Assembly (NCBI GenBank): GCA_947565985.1
Contig: CANOID010000007.1
Coordinates: forward strand, 1-50,129
DNA length: 50,129 nucleotides
Reading direction: 5' to 3'
DNA from: an uncultured Lachnoclostridium sp.
GTDB lineage: Bacteria; Bacillota; Clostridia; Lachnospirales; Lachnospiraceae
Shown here: in pieces, positions 42,477 through 50,129 of the stretch
Position numbering within the stretch: position 1 is the first letter of the stretch
Layout: each line of letters opens with the position of its first letter
Translations under genes and position numbers: made by a program
The notes under the pieces: model-generated
Database searches by the model: none
Told to the model about the DNA's origin: nothing
The model's input: only the letters and a program-made list of their open reading frames with translations

Positions 42477-44308
42477 AATTTTTTCATCCAATAGTTAATC
42501 TGTATAAGATATGCGAGCATCTGTGGACCTGCCATAAGTTGGCCATACCAAGGTGCTCCATAATCTTTTACACTTTTTATAAAAAGTTCAAGTTTTTTCT
42601 TATCTATTATATCTAAAAGAGGACAGTTATCTTCTTTTATTTCATCTTCCAGACGTTTTGCCAAAAGCTTTTCATAGTATGGGTTGTAGCTCTTTGGATA
42701 AGGGCTTTTTTTTCTAAACAATATTTCATCTGGCAGTTTGCCACGGGCGGACTGACGCAGTATATTTTTAACCACTCCATCACAGGCTTTCATATTCCAT
42801 GGAACATTAAAAACATATTCAACAAGTTTTCTATCTGCAAATGGAACTCTTGCCTCAAGCCCTGAATTCATGCTAGTTCTATCCATCCTATTAAGAAGAG
42901 TCTGCATAAAAAACCTTATATTAAGATAGCCAATCTGCCGTCTGCTACTCTCTGTTTCATTCTCACTAGGAAGTAGTGCAACCTCACTTACAGCTTCTTT
43001 ATATGCTTGGTTCACAAACTCATCCATGTTTAATGCATATAGAACCTCGTCACGCATAAGTTCTTTGCGTGGCGATAAATTAGGAGTCCATGGGAATGTC
43101 TGGCTTTTCAAAAATTTTTCTTTATGAAACCATGGATATCCACCAAAAACCTCATCAGCACATTCTCCTGTCAACACAACCTTATGGTTTTTACTTACTT
43201 CTCTACAAAAATGCACAAGTGATGAATCTACATCTGCCATACATGGCAAGTCATGTGCATCAATAGACGCATATAACAAATTTGCCTGTGTCTCATAGTC
43301 ACACTCCAGATAATAATGTTTTGAGCCAAGAAACTTTACCATTTCATCAACATATGGTCGGTCCTGAGAAGGTTGGAAGATGTTTGCTTTAAAATACTTG
43401 TCATTTCCTGTAAAATCAAACGAATATGTTACAAGCTGTTCTCCATTTTTTTTAAGCTCTTTGGCACATATTGCCGAAACAAGACTTGAATCAACGCCGC
43501 CTGATAAAAATGTACATATTGGTACATCTGAAACCATCTGTCTTTTTATTGCATCCTCCACCAGATATCCTGTTTTTTCAACAGTTTTTTCATAACTATC
43601 TTCATGTGGCTTACTTTTAAGATGCCAATAACAGTTATTTTTTATGCCATATTTGCTACAACTTAAATAACATCCGGGTTTTACTTCATATATATCTTTA
43701 AAGACTCCTGAGCCTGGTATTCTCGCAGGTCCCATTCCAAAGACTTCATTAATACCATCGCTGTCAAGAACTGCCTCTACCTCTGGATATTTAAACAGAC
43801 CCTTAGGCTCTGAAGCAAATATCAAAGTGCCATCCTTTACAGTGTAAAATAAAGGCTTAATACCAAAGCTATCCCTGTATAAATATATAGTTTCATGTCT
43901 TTCATCATATATTGCAAATGCAAAAATCCCATCCAATTTATTTACAAATTCAGGTCCATACTGCAAAAAAGAAAGCAGGATAACCTCTGTATCTGAACCA
44001 GACACAAAACTCCACCCTGCACTCTTAAGTTTTTTTCTGAGTCGTTCTGTATTGTAAATTTCACCATTATAGACTATATAATATGAAAATCCATCAAGTT
44101 TTCTGCACATCGGTTGTATTCCGCCTAAAATATCAATAATAGCAAGTCTTGTATGAGCAATCCCACAGTGTTTAAAAAGCCGTACACCCTCGTTATCAGG
44201 TCCACGGTGGACAATGCTGTTTTTCATGTCTTCTAATACTTTTTCATACAACGCTTTTTTTTCTGTAAAATCTAAAGAGTAATTAAAAAATCCTGCTATT
44301 CCGCACAT
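42455..44308 (-). CDS. asnB: Glutamine-hydrolysing asparagine synthetase B
   Basis: A 617-residue amidotransferase that makes asparagine from aspartate, glutamine and ATP. The start at 44308 gives MCGIAGFF, where Cys2 is the glutaminase nucleophile after Met removal, and it follows AGGAGG. The glutaminase part has RHxRLAIID-like AHTRLAIIDI and YNGEIYN; the synthetase part has the ATP pyrophosphatase P-loop FLSGGVDSSLVSA (about 265-277). It is convergent with dpaB and divergent from the pyrophosphorylase gene. The 44309-44400 gap has AT-rich promoter-like words but no good pair. Confidence 0.95.
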   Translation of the reverse strand: MCGIAGFFNYSLDFTEKKALYEKVLEDMKNSIVHRGPDNEGVRLFKHCGIAHTRLAIIDILGGIQPMCRKLDGFSYYIVYNGEIYNTERLRKKLKSAGWSFVSGSDTEVILLSFLQYGPEFVNKLDGIFAFAIYDERHETIYLYRDSFGIKPLFYTVKDGTLIFASEPKGLFKYPEVEAVLDSDGINEVFGMGPARIPGSGVFKDIYEVKPGCYLSCSKYGIKNNCYWHLKSKPHEDSYEKTVEKTGYLVEDAIKRQMVSDVPICTFLSGGVDSSLVSAICAKELKKNGEQLVTYSFDFTGNDKYFKANIFQPSQDRPYVDEMVKFLGSKHYYLECDYETQANLLYASIDAHDLPCMADVDSSLVHFCREVSKNHKVVLTGECADEVFGGYPWFHKEKFLKSQTFPWTPNLSPRKELMRDEVLYALNMDEFVNQAYKEAVSEVALLPSENETESSRRQIGYLNIRFFMQTLLNRMDRTSMNSGLEARVPFADRKLVEYVFNVPWNMKACDGVVKNILRQSARGKLPDEILFRKKSPYPKSYNPYYEKLLAKRLEDEIKEDNCPLLDIIDKKKLELFIKSVKDYGAPWYGQLMAGPQMLAYLIQINYWMKKFKIKIRL

Positions 44309-44400
44309 ATTTCCTCCTGTTATAAAAACTATATTTAAACCTATCTTAATTATTTTATGCATTAGGCTAAAAAGTATGAATATTAATACTGACAATAGCA

Positions 44401-44429
44401 TTGCACCAACGCTTTTTTTTATGTATAAT
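44401..44429 (+). promoter_or_regulatory. Sigma-A promoter of the UDP-sugar pyrophosphorylase gene
   Basis: TTGCAC (44401-44406), a 17-bp spacer containing eight T, and a perfect TATAAT (44424-44429), 33 bp before the start codon. Confidence 0.8.
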
Positions 44430-44462
44430 GTTCACATCTATTTATAAAAAGTACAGAAAGGT

Positions 44463-45701
44463 ATGGTTAGCAATATGGATTTTAATGAAGCACAAAACAA
44501 ACTTTTAAGATATGGACAGGAGCATATTCTTAAATATTTTAATGACCTTGATAAAAAGCGTCAGGAATATCTTCTTGAACAAATTGATGGTACAGATTTT
44601 TCCGTAATATCAAAAATAACGGATGGTATTAAAAAAGACTCCCATGGAGTTATATCACCAATTAAAGCGATGACACTTAAGGAAATTGAAACGGATAGAG
44701 AAAATCTTACAAAAATAGGACTTGAGGCAATACGTGCCGGCAAAGTTGGTGCTGTACTCCTCGCTGGAGGCATGGGGACACGCCTTGGCTCTGACAACCC
44801 AAAAGGAATGTATGATATAGGCATTACAAAGCCAGTATATATCTTTCAACGCATTATAAGAAACCTTCTTGATATTGTAGATATGTCTGGAATGTGGATT
44901 CACCTTTTTATAATGACAAGTGATAAAAACCATGAAGTCACTACGACTTTTTTTAAAGAGAAAGACTATTTTACGTATAATCCAGATTATATACATTTTT
45001 TCAAACAAGATATGGCACCTGCTGCAACATATGAAGGAAAAGTTTATATGGAAGATAAAGATAAAATTGCAACATCGCCAAATGGCAACGGTGGATGGTA
45101 TTCCTCAATGCAAAACGCAGGTATAACAGACTTTATTCATAAGATGGGTATTGAATGGTTAAATGTATTTGCTGTGGACAACGTTCTTCAGCATATTGCA
45201 GACCCATGCTTTTTAGGAGCAGTAATTAGCAAAAATTGTGCTGTTGGTGCTAAAGTAGTGTGTAAAGCCGACCCTGACGAAAAAGTTGGTGTGATGTGCC
45301 TTGAAGACGGGCATCCTTCTATTGTGGAATATTATGACCAGACAGAACAGCTTCGCAATACAAAGGATGAAAACGGAATGCCTGCATATAACTTTGGCGT
45401 AATTTTAAATTATCTTTTCCATGAAAAAGAACTTGAAGAAATATGCGAAAATGAGTTGCCACTTCATATAGTAGAAAAGAAAATACCTTATATGGATGAA
45501 ACAGGTCAATTTATAAATCCAACTGAACCAAATGGCTATAAGTTTGAAACTCTTATATTAGATATGATACATTTGCTTGATACCTGTCTTCCATTTGAGG
45601 TTGAACGAAATAAAGAATTTGCACCTATAAAAAATAAGACTGGAATTGACTCAATAGAAAGTGCAAGAAAACTTTTACAGGAAAATGGAATAGATTTATA
45701 G
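44463..45701 (+). CDS. UDPGP-family nucleotide-sugar pyrophosphorylase (UDP-GlcNAc / UDP-hexose type)
   Basis: A 412-residue uridylyltransferase of the eukaryotic-like UDPGP family. The nucleotide-binding motif LLAGGMGTRLGSDNPKGMYDIG (about 99-120) is visible in its core GGMGTRLG and PKGMYD; the AVDNVLQHIADP and YNFGVILNYLF segments match the family active site. It joins UTP to a sugar 1-phosphate; GlcNAc-1-P or glucose-1-P cannot be told apart. It differs from the bacterial GalU/GlmU types. The ATG at 44463 lies only a base after AAAGG; an ATG at 44475 is possible. It is monocistronic. Confidence 0.9.
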   Translation: MVSNMDFNEAQNKLLRYGQEHILKYFNDLDKKRQEYLLEQIDGTDFSVISKITDGIKKDSHGVISPIKAMTLKEIETDRENLTKIGLEAIRAGKVGAVLLAGGMGTRLGSDNPKGMYDIGITKPVYIFQRIIRNLLDIVDMSGMWIHLFIMTSDKNHEVTTTFFKEKDYFTYNPDYIHFFKQDMAPAATYEGKVYMEDKDKIATSPNGNGGWYSSMQNAGITDFIHKMGIEWLNVFAVDNVLQHIADPCFLGAVISKNCAVGAKVVCKADPDEKVGVMCLEDGHPSIVEYYDQTEQLRNTKDENGMPAYNFGVILNYLFHEKELEEICENELPLHIVEKKIPYMDETGQFINPTEPNGYKFETLILDMIHLLDTCLPFEVERNKEFAPIKNKTGIDSIESARKLLQENGIDL

Positions 45702-45720
45702 AATAATTGAAAAAAAGAAA

Positions 45721-45765
45721 AAAGGATTTTTTTGTCTATATTTTTAATTGGCAAAAAAATCCTTT
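45721..45765. terminator. Bidirectional terminator between the pyrophosphorylase gene and rplS
   Basis: AAAGGATTTTTTTG (45721-45734) and CAAAAAAATCCTTT (45752-45765) form a perfect 14-bp stem with a 17-base loop in the 69-bp gap between two convergent genes. The T/A runs are inside the stem. Confidence 0.7.
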
Positions 45766-45770
45766 AACAA

Positions 45771-46118
45771 TTAACGTATAATTTCTTTAACCTTTGCAGC
45801 CTTACCAACTCTATTGCGAAGATAGAATAATTTTGCACGTCTTACTTTACCTTTACGCACTACTTCAATTTTATCAATAATTGGAGAATGTAATGGCCAT
45901 GTCTTTTCAACACCTACACCATTAGAAAACTTTCTTACTGTAAATGTTTCTCTTACGCCACCATTCTGTCTTTTAAGTACAGTACCCTCAAATACCTGAA
46001 TACGCTCTCTTGTACCCTCAATAACCTTAGCATATACCTTTATTGTATCGCCAACACTAAAGTCTGTAACTTCCTTTTTTAATTGTGCATCTTCAATTTC
46101 TTTAATAATATCATTCAT
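45771..46118 (-). CDS. rplS: 50S ribosomal protein L19
   Basis: A 115-residue ribosomal protein at the 30S/50S interface. The sequence matches the family throughout: [55 protein letters not shown] reduced to the [13 protein letters not shown] core, and [13 protein letters not shown]-like [25 protein letters not shown] is strong. The usual neighbours rimM and trmD are not here. A structured leader precedes it. Confidence 0.97.
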   Translation of the reverse strand: MNDIIKEIEDAQLKKEVTDFSVGDTIKVYAKVIEGTRERIQVFEGTVLKRQNGGVRETFTVRKFSNGVGVEKTWPLHSPIIDKIEVVRKGKVRRAKLFYLRNRVGKAAKVKEIIR

Positions 46119-46142
46119 CTGTAAAACCTCCTTATTTATTTT

Positions 46143-46202
46143 GACGTTCTTAATACTTATGTGCTATGCAACTGTAACAGAGGAACATCTCTACTCACAA
46201 CA
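46143..46202 (-). promoter_or_regulatory. Probable L19 leader RNA of rplS
   Basis: The leader between the start of transcription (about 46202) and rplS has GATGTTC (46183-46189) able to pair with GAACGTC (46143-46149), enclosing a CCTCTGTTACAG stretch. A closing stem and a GTTCCTCTGTT word fit my memory of the Firmicutes L19 leader, which gives autoregulation by L19. Confidence 0.5.
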
Positions 46203-46208
46203 TTCTGT

Positions 46209-46237
46209 ATTCTACCACAAACTTTAATTGAATGCAA
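46209..46237 (-). promoter_or_regulatory. Sigma-A promoter of rplS
   Basis: TTGCAT (46232-46237), a 17-bp spacer and TAGAAT (46209-46214) with an upstream TG on the minus strand. Confidence 0.75.
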
Positions 46238-46315
46238 GGAATAATATCATATTCTTTAGTTAGATTTCTAAAAATAAACCTACCCTTGTATACGAAATAT
46301 ATTTGTGCAAATATC

Positions 46316-46344
46316 TTGACCTATTACATATTATTACGTATAAT
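46316..46344 (+). promoter_or_regulatory. Sigma-A promoter of the sugar acetyltransferase gene
   Basis: TTGACC (46316-46321), a 17-bp spacer and a perfect TATAAT (46339-46344). The leader would be about 24 bases and holds the GGAGG site. Confidence 0.85.
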
Positions 46345-46374
46345 ATTTTTAATAAATTTTGGAGGATTTTTGCA

Positions 46375-46986
46375 ATGAATCAAAAAGAAAGAATGCTTGC
46401 AGGTTTACCATACAAAGCATGGTTAGATGGACTGGAAGAAGAAAGAACAGAATGTAAGAAAAAAATATATGAATTCAATCTTCTGGCACCCGATGAGCGA
46501 AATAAAGTTCCTGAAATATTAAAGAACCTGCTGGGAAAAACAGGTAAGAATATTTTTATTGAAGCACCATTTCATTGTGATTATGGATGGAACATAGAGG
46601 TAGGCGAGAATTTTTTTGCTAATTATAATTTTACTGTTCTTGATGTGGGAAAAGTGACAATTGGAAAAAATGCACAGATAGCACCTAATGTATCTATTTA
46701 TACAGCAGGACATCCGATTCATCCTGATAGCAGAAACAGTGGATACGAATATGGTATTCCTGTTACAATCGGGGATAATGTGTGGATTGGTGGTAATACG
46801 GTTATTATGCCTGGTGTTACAATTGGAAATAATGTTGTGATTGGCGGAGGAAGCGTTGTTACAAAAGACGTTCCAGATTGGAGTATTGCGGTTGGCAATC
46901 CATGCAAAGTTATCCGCCAAATCACAGAAGAAGATAGAAAATATTATTATAAAAAACAGGAGTTTGATGTAGAAGATTATAAATAA
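46375..46986 (+). CDS. Maltose/galactoside O-acetyltransferase family enzyme
   Basis: A 203-residue left-handed beta-helix acetyltransferase that moves acetyl from acetyl-CoA to a sugar hydroxyl. The N-terminal Mac domain (KERMLAGLPYKAWLDGLEEERTECKKK begins it) and the hexapeptide repeats (VTIGDNVWIGGNTVIMPGV) are clear; the catalytic His is in TAGHPIHP (about 116-123). The ATG at 46375 follows TTGGAGGA and lies 24 bp after the predicted transcript start; a longer frame would run through the promoter. It is monocistronic. The natural sugar acceptor is unknown. Confidence 0.92.
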   Translation: MNQKERMLAGLPYKAWLDGLEEERTECKKKIYEFNLLAPDERNKVPEILKNLLGKTGKNIFIEAPFHCDYGWNIEVGENFFANYNFTVLDVGKVTIGKNAQIAPNVSIYTAGHPIHPDSRNSGYEYGIPVTIGDNVWIGGNTVIMPGVTIGNNVVIGGGSVVTKDVPDWSIAVGNPCKVIRQITEEDRKYYYKKQEFDVEDYK

Positions 46987-46999
46987 AACTGCCATATAG

Positions 47000-47039
47000 C
47001 TCAAAAATTCCCATCAATCATTAGATGGGAATTTTTGAG
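47000..47039. terminator. Bidirectional terminator between convergent genes
   Basis: CTCAAAAATTCCCATC (47000-47015) and GATGGGAATTTTTGAG (47024-47039) form a perfect 16-bp stem with an 8-base loop. It ends the acetyltransferase gene on the plus strand and overlaps the last codons of the opposing methyltransferase gene. Confidence 0.85.
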
Positions 47040-47593
47040 TTACTGTTTTTCATTACAAGTACATATGCCGGTGGAATATTGCACATCTCAAGCAAACATC
47101 CACATATTTTAAAATACTGTTCAAAAAATTTTCTTTTTACCATACTGTACTGAAATGTAATAAAACGTCCTCTTTTTCCAATTGCTTTTTTTGTTTCTTT
47201 AAGTATATTTTTTGACAATTCGGGTGGCAATGATGCAAATGGTAGACCAGAAATAATATAATCTACAGTTTTAAATCCAAATTTGTCAATGTATTTATTA
47301 ACATTTTCCGCACTTCCTTCTATAATATAGACTCCCGGTTGATTTTTAAATTTCCTTTTTAATATCTTACAGAATAATTGATTCTGTTCGATTAAAATAA
47401 GTTTAGTTTTCTTGTTTTTACGTTTAACAAGCTCTTTTGTAAAAACGCCTGTTCCGGGACCATACTCTACTATACAGGCTGCATTTTGAAAATTTACAGG
47501 CTGCATCATCTTTTTTGCAAGGAACTTTCCACTTGGAGCAACTGCTCCAATACTTTTTGGGTATTTTAAAAACTGTACTAAAAATCTTAGCAT
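47021..47593 (-). CDS. Phospholipid N-methyltransferase-like / rRNA adenine methyltransferase-fold protein
   Basis: A 190-residue class I SAM methyltransferase. It has KSIGAVAPSGKFLAKKM (about 13-29), the SAM-binding VEYGPGTGVFTKELVK motif (about 42-57) and the ISGLPFASLPPEL segment. This order is typical of PmtA-like phosphatidylethanolamine methyltransferases; KsgA/Erm enzymes would have an NxPY/F motif instead, which is absent. Whether the real substrate is lipid is unproven, since PmtA relatives in Firmicutes are poorly studied. It starts 6 bp after gltX and is probably cotranscribed with it. Confidence 0.85.
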   Translation of the reverse strand: MLRFLVQFLKYPKSIGAVAPSGKFLAKKMMQPVNFQNAACIVEYGPGTGVFTKELVKRKNKKTKLILIEQNQLFCKILKRKFKNQPGVYIIEGSAENVNKYIDKFGFKTVDYIISGLPFASLPPELSKNILKETKKAIGKRGRFITFQYSMVKRKFFEQYFKICGCLLEMCNIPPAYVLVMKNSNSKIPI

Positions 47594-47599
47594 TTTTTC

Positions 47600-49288
47600 T
47601 TATCCTTTCATTGTCGTTATTATACGTTCTTTCATCTGTTCCTGTCCCATTATGTGTACTATCTGCCACAAGTCAGGAGTATTAGCCCGTCCTGTAACTG
47701 CAATTCGCACGACTTCAGCAATATCAGATACATTACCTCTGTACTTTTCTGGCTCTTTTTTATATGCTTTCATATCAGATGCAAAGCCATATTTGTCCGC
47801 AATAGCCTTTAATTTATTAAACCATTCACTGTTGTCATCATCGTGATTATATGTTGTAAGATATTCTTTAAGAATGCTATCGGCAGTTTGCTTATCTATA
47901 TTCTCATTATTAAAACTGTCCTTTTCGTGCTGCCCATCCTGCATATCAAAAAAATAAGCAATCAGTTCAAATATCTGTCTTGCATATATAAAATCTTTCC
48001 TTCTGCGTTTCATGCCGATTCCCATGTAAAGTCTTAGAATTTCAAGCATTTTTTCTTTATTAGCAAACCATATGCTGCATTTTTCAGGCTCATGTTCTGC
48101 TGCCCATTCATAAAGAAAATCATATATTTCATACTCTGAAAGGCATGAAAGTTCATTTTTACATATATTGTGAAGCTTATCTGTGTCAAATAATGCACCT
48201 GACTGGCTCATCTTGTCAACTGAAAATGGAAATTCATTAATATTTTTATCTGGAAATTTTTCATGCCACTCTTCAAAATTGGAGTTAAGCAGTGTGAGTA
48301 GATAAACTTTCATACAGTATGGATGATAACCGTCTTTTCTGTAATAGTCGAGCGAAAGTTCAGGGTCTTTCCTCTTAGAAAGCTTGCGTTTCCCGCCGGT
48401 TTCTTCATCAAGCTTCATCAGATGTGCTGTATGTCCATAATCTGGCATTTTAAATCCAAGAATGTTGAAAAGTTCATAGTGTATTGGCACTGATGCAAGC
48501 CACTCCCCGCCTCTTATAACCATAGTTGTTCTCATAAGGTGGTCGTCGATTGCGTGTGCAAAGTGATATGTTGGTACACCATCTTTTTTAAGCAGGACAA
48601 TATCATGTATATTTTCAGGAAGCTTAATTTCCCCTTTAATACAATCTTTAAATATAATTTCTCTGTCTGAACTTCCCTGCGAACGCAGTCTTATAACATA
48701 TTCTTTACCTACTTTAATATTTTCGACAATCTCATTGTATGTCAAATTTCGACACGTCGCATATTCGCCATAATAACCAGTAAGAATTTTTTCTGTGTCC
48801 TGTTTTTGCCGTACCTGTTCAAGTTCTTCTTCTGTACAAAAACATGGATAAGCAAGACCTCTTTCAATAAGATTTTTTACATAGGTGTGGTATATATCTA
48901 CTCTTTGTCTCTGGAAGTATGGACCATATTCATTGCCATTAGCATGACTGTCAAAACCTGCTCCTTCATCAAACTCTATATTAAAATAACGCAGTACATT
49001 TATAATAGTTTCAACGGCTCCATCTACTTTGCGTTTTTCATCTGTATCTTCTATTCTTAAATAAAATACTCCATCTTTTCTATGAGCAATTCTTTCATCT
49101 GCAAGTGCACTATAAAGGTTTCCAAGGTGTATAAATCCTGTAGGGCTTGGAGCCATACGTGTAACCTGTGCTTTTGATGAAAGCTTTCTGTATGGGTATT
49201 TCTTTTCATAATATTCTGGTGTATTAGTTACATTTGGAAATAATAAATCTGCTAATTTTTTATTATTAATGTTATCTGTATTGCCCAT
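47600..49288 (-). CDS. gltX: Glutamate--tRNA ligase
   Basis: A 562-residue class I aminoacyl-tRNA synthetase that charges tRNA-Glu (and often tRNA-Gln in bacteria that use amidation). The HIGH-type motif is in PSPTGFIHLGNLYSALADE and the KMSKS-type motif is KLSKRKDP. It is about 75 residues longer than the usual 485-residue bacterial enzyme; the extra length is mostly in the C-terminal anticodon-binding half. I chose the ATG at 49288, which follows TGGAGAA; longer starts lie deep in the upstream gene. It overlaps the end of the pseudouridine synthase gene by 17 bp. Confidence 0.93.
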   Translation of the reverse strand: MGNTDNINNKKLADLLFPNVTNTPEYYEKKYPYRKLSSKAQVTRMAPSPTGFIHLGNLYSALADERIAHRKDGVFYLRIEDTDEKRKVDGAVETIINVLRYFNIEFDEGAGFDSHANGNEYGPYFQRQRVDIYHTYVKNLIERGLAYPCFCTEEELEQVRQKQDTEKILTGYYGEYATCRNLTYNEIVENIKVGKEYVIRLRSQGSSDREIIFKDCIKGEIKLPENIHDIVLLKKDGVPTYHFAHAIDDHLMRTTMVIRGGEWLASVPIHYELFNILGFKMPDYGHTAHLMKLDEETGGKRKLSKRKDPELSLDYYRKDGYHPYCMKVYLLTLLNSNFEEWHEKFPDKNINEFPFSVDKMSQSGALFDTDKLHNICKNELSCLSEYEIYDFLYEWAAEHEPEKCSIWFANKEKMLEILRLYMGIGMKRRRKDFIYARQIFELIAYFFDMQDGQHEKDSFNNENIDKQTADSILKEYLTTYNHDDDNSEWFNKLKAIADKYGFASDMKAYKKEPEKYRGNVSDIAEVVRIAVTGRANTPDLWQIVHIMGQEQMKERIITTMKG

Positions 49289-50129
49289 TGTTTTCTCCAT
49301 TCTGCCATGAAGGCTGTAATATACAAAGTAATTTTTCAAAGTATTCTGGAAGTGGTGCTTCAAATTCTACATATTGTTTTGAAGATGGATGTATAAATCC
49401 TAGTTTTTTTGCATGAAGCACTTGTCCTTCTAATTTAAAAGAACATTTTGTTGGACCATATAGGGTATCACCAAGTACAGGATGACCAATACTTGCCATA
49501 TGAACACGTATCTGATGGGTACGTCCTGTTTCTAGATGACATTCCACATATGTATATTTATTATTGAGGTTATTAAGTACCTTATAATGGGTTATAGCAT
49601 TCTTACCATTTTTTACATTTACTGCCATTTTTTTTCTGTCTGTAGGATGTCTGCCTATAATGCCTTCTACTGTTCCCTCTTCTTCTTTTATATGATTGTT
49701 TACTATTGCATGGTATGTTCTTGTTATAGAATGTTTCTTTAGCTGTTCTGCTAAAAATCTATGTGAAGCATCATTTTTACAGGCAACTATAACGCCTGTA
49801 GTGTCTTGGTCAATTCGATGTACTATGCCAGGACGCAGCACACCATTTATGCCAGAAAGTGAATCTTTGCAGTGATACAGTAGTGCATTTGCAACTGTGC
49901 CTGAAAAATGCCCCGGTGCAGGGTGAACTACCATTCGTTTAGGTTTATTTATTACAATTATATCATTATCTTCATAAATTATATCTAATGGTATATTTTC
50001 AGGCTCCGCTATAGGCTCTTTCATCTGCATGATTTGTGCCGTTACTATATCAGACCTGCACACTTTGTACCCTGTTTTTACTGCACTATTATTTACAAGT
50101 ATACTGCCATCCTTAATCTGCTTTTGTAT
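49272..50129 (-). CDS. RluD-family 23S rRNA pseudouridine synthase, 5' end outside the window
   Basis: The last 285 codons are present; the frame stays open to the window edge, where it encodes the end of an S4 RNA-binding domain (KQIKDGSILVNNSAVKTGYKV). The catalytic part has IVHRIDQDTTGVIVACKN, with the active-site Asp in RIDQDT, and LETGRTHQIRVHMASIGHPVLGD reduced to the GRTHQIRVHM core. RluD-type enzymes modify 23S rRNA helix 69. The GTG that could start a 263-residue form is internal and not the real start. Confidence 0.92.
   Translation of the reverse strand: MQKQIKDGSILVNNSAVKTGYKVCRSDIVTAQIMQMKEPIAEPENIPLDIIYEDNDIIVINKPKRMVVHPAPGHFSGTVANALLYHCKDSLSGINGVLRPGIVHRIDQDTTGVIVACKNDASHRFLAEQLKKHSITRTYHAIVNNHIKEEEGTVEGIIGRHPTDRKKMAVNVKNGKNAITHYKVLNNLNNKYTYVECHLETGRTHQIRVHMASIGHPVLGDTLYGPTKCSFKLEGQVLHAKKLGFIHPSSKQYVEFEAPLPEYFEKLLCILQPSWQNGENNGQYR

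Noticed and set aside
47021-47593. Erm/KsgA rRNA adenine methyltransferase
   Set aside because: The SAM motif fits but the adenine-binding NxPY/F motif is missing; SGLPFASLP fits PmtA-like enzymes better.
49272-50063. Complete 263-residue pseudouridine synthase starting at GTG 50063
   Set aside because: The frame continues to the window edge with an S4 domain sequence, so this GTG is internal.

Overview
The window reads as low-GC chromosomal DNA of a Gram-positive anaerobe of the Clostridia, most likely the family Lachnospiraceae. The evidence is the AT-rich sequence, strong GGAGG ribosome binding sites, class A RNase P RNA, PyrK-type dihydroorotate dehydrogenase, dipicolinate synthase genes dpaA/dpaB (spore formation), an IF2 with a very Asn/Arg/Asp-rich linker, and conserved small genes next to radA. 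I see no prophage, CRISPR array or complete insertion sequence. Nearly all genes lie on the minus strand; only dpaA, dpaB, a UDP-sugar pyrophosphorylase gene and a sugar acetyltransferase gene are on the plus strand.

Layout (minus-strand operons are read from high to low coordinate). 1-2700: two overlapping class B penicillin-binding protein genes; the upstream one is MecA/PbpC-like and has a strong promoter embedded in a BlaI/MecI-like inverted repeat. 2.7-5.5 kb: GH13 alpha-glucosidase with an AraC-type regulator. 5.7-7.9 kb: ECF sigma factor, anti-sigma-like membrane protein and an unknown exported protein, with an ECF-type promoter in front. 7.9-13.8 kb: pyrC-pyrF-pyrK-pyrD, a siroheme synthase-type dehydrogenase and an aminotransferase, ending at a terminator. 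13.8-17.2 kb: asd with its own promoter, then radA between two conserved genes of unknown function. 17.36-17.54 kb: a 162-bp element with 12-bp terminal inverted repeats and 8-bp flanking direct repeats, placed just after the clpC stop codon; it looks like an undescribed MITE. 17.5-25.1 kb: an operon with one clear promoter: methyltransferase, hslO, SH3/glucosaminidase wall hydrolase, cohesin-like surface protein, clpC. 25.1-31.5 kb: rnpB, mutS, mutL, miaA and a membrane-anchored zinc-ribbon protein whose C-terminal region resembles polymorphic-toxin nucleases. 31.6-32.1 kb: a lone BlaI/MecI-type repressor. 32.4-40.9 kb: the rimP-nusA-ylxR-ylxQ-infB-rbfA-nrnA-truB-ribF operon with a structured leader. 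40.9-42.4 kb: dpaAB behind a sigma-K-like promoter. 42.4-50.1 kb: asnB, a UDP-sugar pyrophosphorylase, rplS with a probable L19 leader, a sugar acetyltransferase, gltX with a lipid-methyltransferase-like gene, and the 3' part of an rluD-type pseudouridine synthase gene.

The most interesting points are: (i) the MecA-like PBP promoter with paired BlaI-like boxes 31 bp apart, together with an orphan BlaI regulator 29 kb away that has a similar box on its own -10, suggesting a split mec-like circuit; (ii) the MITE-like element; (iii) the self-regulated ECF cassette with an unknown effector; (iv) the zinc-ribbon/toxin-like fusion at the end of the mismatch-repair operon. All assignments come from reading sequence and motifs; no database search was run.
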